16,853 bases of DNA from Spirochaetaceae bacterium (GTDB lineage Bacteria > Spirochaetota > Spirochaetia > Treponematales > Breznakiellaceae): the NCBI GenBank assembly GCA_031268255.1, contig JAIRXO010000007.1, forward strand, positions 1 to 16,853, given 5' to 3'. A program made the translations under genes and the position numbers. Of this stretch, positions 14,828-16,853 are shown in pieces; positions within the stretch are counted from its first letter, which is position 1, and each line of letters opens with the position of its first letter. The notes under the pieces are model-generated. The model saw only the letters and a program-made list of their open reading frames with translations. It had not been told where the DNA came from and made no database searches.

Positions 14828-14880
14828 GGCCAAAATGAACCAGGGCCCAAAAACCAGGCAAAAAATGGGTCAAAATGACC
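14828..14880 (+). repeat. Operator-like repeat pair, 40-bp spacing
   Basis: GGCCAAAATGAACC (14828-14841) and GGTCAAAATGACC (14868-14880) are near copies 40 bp apart, about four helical turns. The second is a perfect dyad, GGTCA-AAA-TGACC. The pair lies upstream of the M29 -35 box. A transcription-factor site is a plausible inference; I recognise no known operator. Confidence 0.4.
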
Positions 14881-14921
14881 TGTCCGCCCTGACGGACGGC
14901 GGGGGCACCGTTTGCGGCCTA

Positions 14922-14951
14922 TTGAATACGCGGACCGGTAATCGCTACAAT
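14922..14951 (+). promoter_or_regulatory. Predicted promoter of the M29 aminopeptidase gene
   Basis: TTGAAT (14922-14927), an 18-nt spacer and TACAAT (14946-14951). The -10 ends 7 nt before ATG 14959, the same layout as proS, so a leaderless transcript is likely. No ribosome site precedes the ATG. Confidence 0.5.
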
Positions 14952-14958
14952 CCCCGGT

Positions 14959-16110
14959 ATGGGATCAAACAGGTTTTCGGCCATAGATCGGGCCCCGAAA
15001 CTCCGCGGCGGCAGGCTTGACAAGGCCGCCCGTATCGCCGCCGGAGAAGTGCTCAAAATCAGGAAGGGTGAACAGGTTCTTATTGTAAGCAATCCTGAAA
15101 GCGAGGTATCCGCCATTGCCCAGGCGCTGTACGATGCCGCCGCCGAGGCGGGAGCGCGCCCTGTCCTGCTGTACCAGGGCGAAAAAACCCAGATGGAATT
15201 TGCCGAAGACGCGGTGATTGCCGCCTTCAAGGCGAACCCCGCGGTGTTTGTTTCTCTCAGTGCGCGGAAGCTGGGCAAGGACAGGGAAGGCATCTCGTCG
15301 CCGTATCTGATAGACGGCCAGAACTGGGACCATATTTTTCATTACCAGCTTTACGGAGCCAGGACCTGCAGGGCCTTCTGGTCTCCCAGCCCGACAGTAG
15401 ATTCCTTTACGCGGACCGTGCCCATAGACTATACGCTCCTGAGAACCCGCTGCGCGGCCATTAAAAAGATTCTGGACAAGGCCGCTGCCATTCATGTCTC
15501 GGCGCCCGGCGGTACTGAGGTGAGTTTTGGCCTAAAGGGGAGAGAAGGCAAAGCGGATGACGGCGATTTTTCCCGTTCGGGACAGGGAGGCAATCTCCCC
15601 GCCGGAGAAGTCTTTATCAGCCCCGAAAACGGAACCGCCTGCGGGACCATTGTGTTTGACGGATCCATAAGCCTCCATGACCGGGACATACTGATTAAGG
15701 AACCCATACACTGTACCCTGAAAGACGGGTTTATCACCGCTGTGTCAGGCGGCGCCGACGCGAAGGAACTCCTTAAAACCATTACCCTTGCCGAGCGCGG
15801 CGCCCGTTCCTATGAAACCCAGGGGAAATTCCCTCCGGGGACCGGGGAACTCAACGCGAAAAACGCCCGGAACATAGGGGAAATAGGCATAGGCCTCAAC
15901 CCCAGGGCCCGCGTAAGCGGCCGTATGCTGGAGGACGAAAAAGCCTTTGAAACCTGCCACTTCGCGGTGGGCCATAATTACGACGGAGACGCCCCGGCCC
16001 TGATTCACCTTGACGGACTGGTACACAGGCCGACTATTACCGCGATTCTGGAAAGCGGCAAGAAAATTCTTATTGAAGAAAAGGGGAAGTTGAGTACCCG
16101 CTTTGCCTAA
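14959..16110 (+). CDS. M29 family (AmpS/PepS-like) metallo-aminopeptidase
   Basis: Cytoplasmic exopeptidase of the thermophilic-type aminopeptidase (M29) family that removes N-terminal residues using two metal ions. The 383 residues are a usual length or slightly short. The N-terminal half carries KAARIAAGEVLKIRKGEQVLI and DAAAEAGARPVLL. Catalytic-domain landmarks are LPAGEVFISPENGTACG, NIGEIGIGLNPRARVSGRMLEDEKAFETCHFAVGHN (split, about residues 310-346) and the metal-ligand HLDG motif near 353. These match the Glu, His and Asp ligand pattern of the family. ATG 14959 has no ribosome site but follows a -10 box by 7 nt. Substrate preference cannot be read from the sequence. Confidence 0.9.
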   Translation: MGSNRFSAIDRAPKLRGGRLDKAARIAAGEVLKIRKGEQVLIVSNPESEVSAIAQALYDAAAEAGARPVLLYQGEKTQMEFAEDAVIAAFKANPAVFVSLSARKLGKDREGISSPYLIDGQNWDHIFHYQLYGARTCRAFWSPSPTVDSFTRTVPIDYTLLRTRCAAIKKILDKAAAIHVSAPGGTEVSFGLKGREGKADDGDFSRSGQGGNLPAGEVFISPENGTACGTIVFDGSISLHDRDILIKEPIHCTLKDGFITAVSGGADAKELLKTITLAERGARSYETQGKFPPGTGELNAKNARNIGEIGIGLNPRARVSGRMLEDEKAFETCHFAVGHNYDGDAPALIHLDGLVHRPTITAILESGKKILIEEKGKLSTRFA

Positions 16111-16296
16111 GATGCCGGCGGTTTCAAAATCCGTTATTCATGGCAAGACGGAGAGCGGCAATAAGGCGGACCTGGCATCCTTTCCCTTTGCTTTTCAACC
16201 AGTCTAATAAATCAACAATCACGGTTTGAAATACCACAAGAGAAGAATCGCGAATTCTGGCGCGCCGCCATCCTTGGCGATGTTTCGCGCAATAAT
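16111..16296. other. Gene-free gap at a base-composition border
   Basis: 186 nt without a convincing reading frame. Composition changes sharply from GC-rich to AT-rich at about 16290. A nested inverted repeat, GCGCG (16260-16264) with CGCGC (16286-16290) enclosing CGCC/GGCG, marks the border. It is followed on the + strand by an A/T tract. It might end transcription of the M29 gene, but it is not a classic terminator. Confidence 0.4.
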
Positions 16297-16737
16297 TTAA
16301 TAAATATTTTTAAGACTATTTATGGTTTCAATAGTTTTAATAATACAACTATTTAAATCCCTTTTAATATCTGTTGCCCAAAACCGTATTATAGTCCAAT
16401 TGGTTGTTTGATAATAATTATTCACTTCTTTATCACGTTCGATATTACGTCGTATTTTCTTTTGCCAAAAACTAGAATAAGAAACCAACAATTCTTCTTG
16501 TGATGAAAAATGACGTTCTCTCCAGTCATTACCGTGCCAAAAATCACCGTCGATAAATATAACAAGCTTGTATTTTTTTATGGCAATATCGGGTTTTCCG
16601 AAAAGGTTTTTAACATTTTTCCGGTAACGAATACCCCATTTCCACAATGCTTTACGAAAAAAAACTTCAGGTTTAGTCTCGGAACTGTGTATGTGAGACA
16701 TGCATTTACTACGTTGTTCCGGCGTTAAAACATCCAT
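16297..16737 (-). CDS. vsr: Vsr-type DNA mismatch endonuclease
   Basis: Very-short-patch-repair endonuclease that nicks DNA beside T:G mismatches arising from deaminated 5-methylcytosine. The 146 residues start with the typical DVLTPEQRSKCMSHIHSSET. The likely catalytic aspartate is D50 in GKPD, followed by VIFIDGDFWHGNDW (59-72, with H68) and FWQKKIRRNIERDKEV (90-105). E. coli Vsr has zinc-binding cysteines around its HGCFWH segment. Here aspartate replaces that cysteine, as in a broad Vsr subfamily tied to restriction-modification systems. The ATG shares its A with the stop of the upstream methyltransferase and has no ribosome site, so translation is probably coupled. Base composition is much more AT-rich than the eut and housekeeping genes, suggesting transfer. 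Confidence 0.92.
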   Translation of the reverse strand: MDVLTPEQRSKCMSHIHSSETKPEVFFRKALWKWGIRYRKNVKNLFGKPDIAIKKYKLVIFIDGDFWHGNDWRERHFSSQEELLVSYSSFWQKKIRRNIERDKEVNNYYQTTNWTIIRFWATDIKRDLNSCIIKTIETINSLKNIY

Positions 16738-16853
16738 TATTTTTTTGTTTTATCGGCAAGAAAACTGGAAACTGATTTTGCGATATGCCAAAACATAACA
16801 GGCGGTATCGCGTTACCTATTTGTTTATAAGCATCAAATTCGGAACTCGCAAA
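16737..16853 (-). CDS. C5-cytosine DNA methyltransferase, C-terminal end (partial)
   Basis: The last 38 residues of a - strand gene cut by the right window edge. The visible part includes YKQIGNAIPPVMFWHIAKSV, which is conserved motif X (QxGNAVPP) of Dcm/HhaI-type 5-methylcytosine methyltransferases. Motif X helps bind S-adenosylmethionine. The TAA stop shares its final A with the vsr ATG. The pair is the standard Dcm-Vsr partnership, and a restriction endonuclease gene may lie beyond the window. The recognition sequence cannot be inferred because the target-recognition domain is outside. Confidence 0.88.
   Translation of the reverse strand, partial: FASSEFDAYKQIGNAIPPVMFWHIAKSVSSFLADKTKK

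Larger units (their letters stand above)
14645..14958. other. Intergenic regulatory region between the sigma and M29 genes
   Basis: About 314 nt with no convincing gene. On the sigma side (14645-14760) it holds the ribosome site, an extended -10 and an AT-rich tract. The middle holds two adjacent inverted repeats with 5-bp stems and 6-nt loops, CGTAC/GTACG at 14765-14780 and GCCGT/ACGGC at 14783-14798. A purine- and A-rich stretch at 14826-14880 contains a repeated operator-like motif. A third 5-6-5 inverted repeat, GTCCG/CGGAC, is at 14882-14897. The M29 promoter closes the region. A 64-codon reading frame starting at 14826 runs through the promoter into the M29 gene and is not believed. Confidence 0.55.

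Noticed and set aside
14826..15020. Small 64-codon + strand frame before the M29 gene
   Set aside because: It crosses the predicted promoter and enters the M29 gene in another frame; the nucleotide repeats explain it better than a peptide.
16111..16179. Distant inverted repeat GATGCC...GGCATC after the M29 gene
   Set aside because: Only 6 nt per arm and about 57 nt apart; expected by chance.
16252..16266. Adjacent GAATTC and GGCGCGCC sites that look like a cloning linker
   Set aside because: Two restriction sites by chance are plausible in this GC-rich border; no vector sequence flanks them.
1..16853. CRISPR arrays, tRNA or rRNA genes, insertion sequences
   Set aside because: I saw no regularly spaced repeats, tRNA-like cloverleaf, rRNA sequence or transposase reading frame.

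Overview
The window holds most of an ethanolamine-utilisation (eut) bacterial microcompartment operon on the + strand (1-10521), then a housekeeping stretch (10502-16110) and the edge of an AT-rich DNA-modification island (16297-16853). GC-rich coding sequence, strong AGGAGG-type ribosome binding sites and the look of the ProRS, MATE and sigma proteins suggest an anaerobic gut-type bacterium. A treponeme-like spirochaete is my best guess, but nothing in the window proves the phylum, and Clostridia with hybrid eut loci remain possible.

Eut operon: eutA (3' part only), eutB, eutC, eutL, eutE, eutM, eutT, pduL, eutN, pduS-like, pduT-like, eutS, eutP. Gaps are very short or genes overlap, so one polycistron is likely; its promoter lies upstream of the window. 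EutBC splits ethanolamine into acetaldehyde and ammonia. EutE turns acetaldehyde into acetyl-CoA, and PduL turns acetyl-CoA into acetyl phosphate. EutA reactivates the lyase. EutT makes its adenosylcobalamin, probably from cob(I)alamin supplied by the PduS-like flavo/Fe-S protein. PduT, with a cysteine at the known Fe-S pore position, may pass electrons across the shell. EutL, EutM, EutS, EutN and PduT are the shell proteins. The locus is a hybrid: it has PduS, PduT and PduL but no visible alcohol dehydrogenase (EutG), EutD, EutJ, EutK, EutH or EutQ. Encapsulation-peptide-like helices sit at the N-termini of EutC and PduL and at the C-terminus of EutE.

Housekeeping stretch: proS (- strand) meets eutP tail to tail with a 20-nt overlap. 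It is divergent from a MATE efflux gene across overlapping, face-to-face promoters. The MATE gene converges on a group-2-like sigma-70 factor (- strand). The sigma gene diverges from an M29 aminopeptidase across about 314 nt that hold promoters, three 5-bp-stem inverted repeats and an operator-like repeat pair.

Right edge: the C-terminal end of a cytosine-5 DNA methyltransferase followed by an overlapping Vsr-type endonuclease, both on the - strand and much richer in A+T than the rest, suggesting horizontal acquisition.

Most notable observations: (1) a ~45-residue module shared by the EutT N-terminus and an extension on the PduL C-terminus; (2) an electron-transfer branch (PduS/PduT) inside an ethanolamine operon without visible EutG; (3) three genes whose -10 box lies 6-8 nt from the start codon, implying leaderless transcripts, one of which (MATE) appears to have no AUG/GUG/UUG at its conserved N-terminus.
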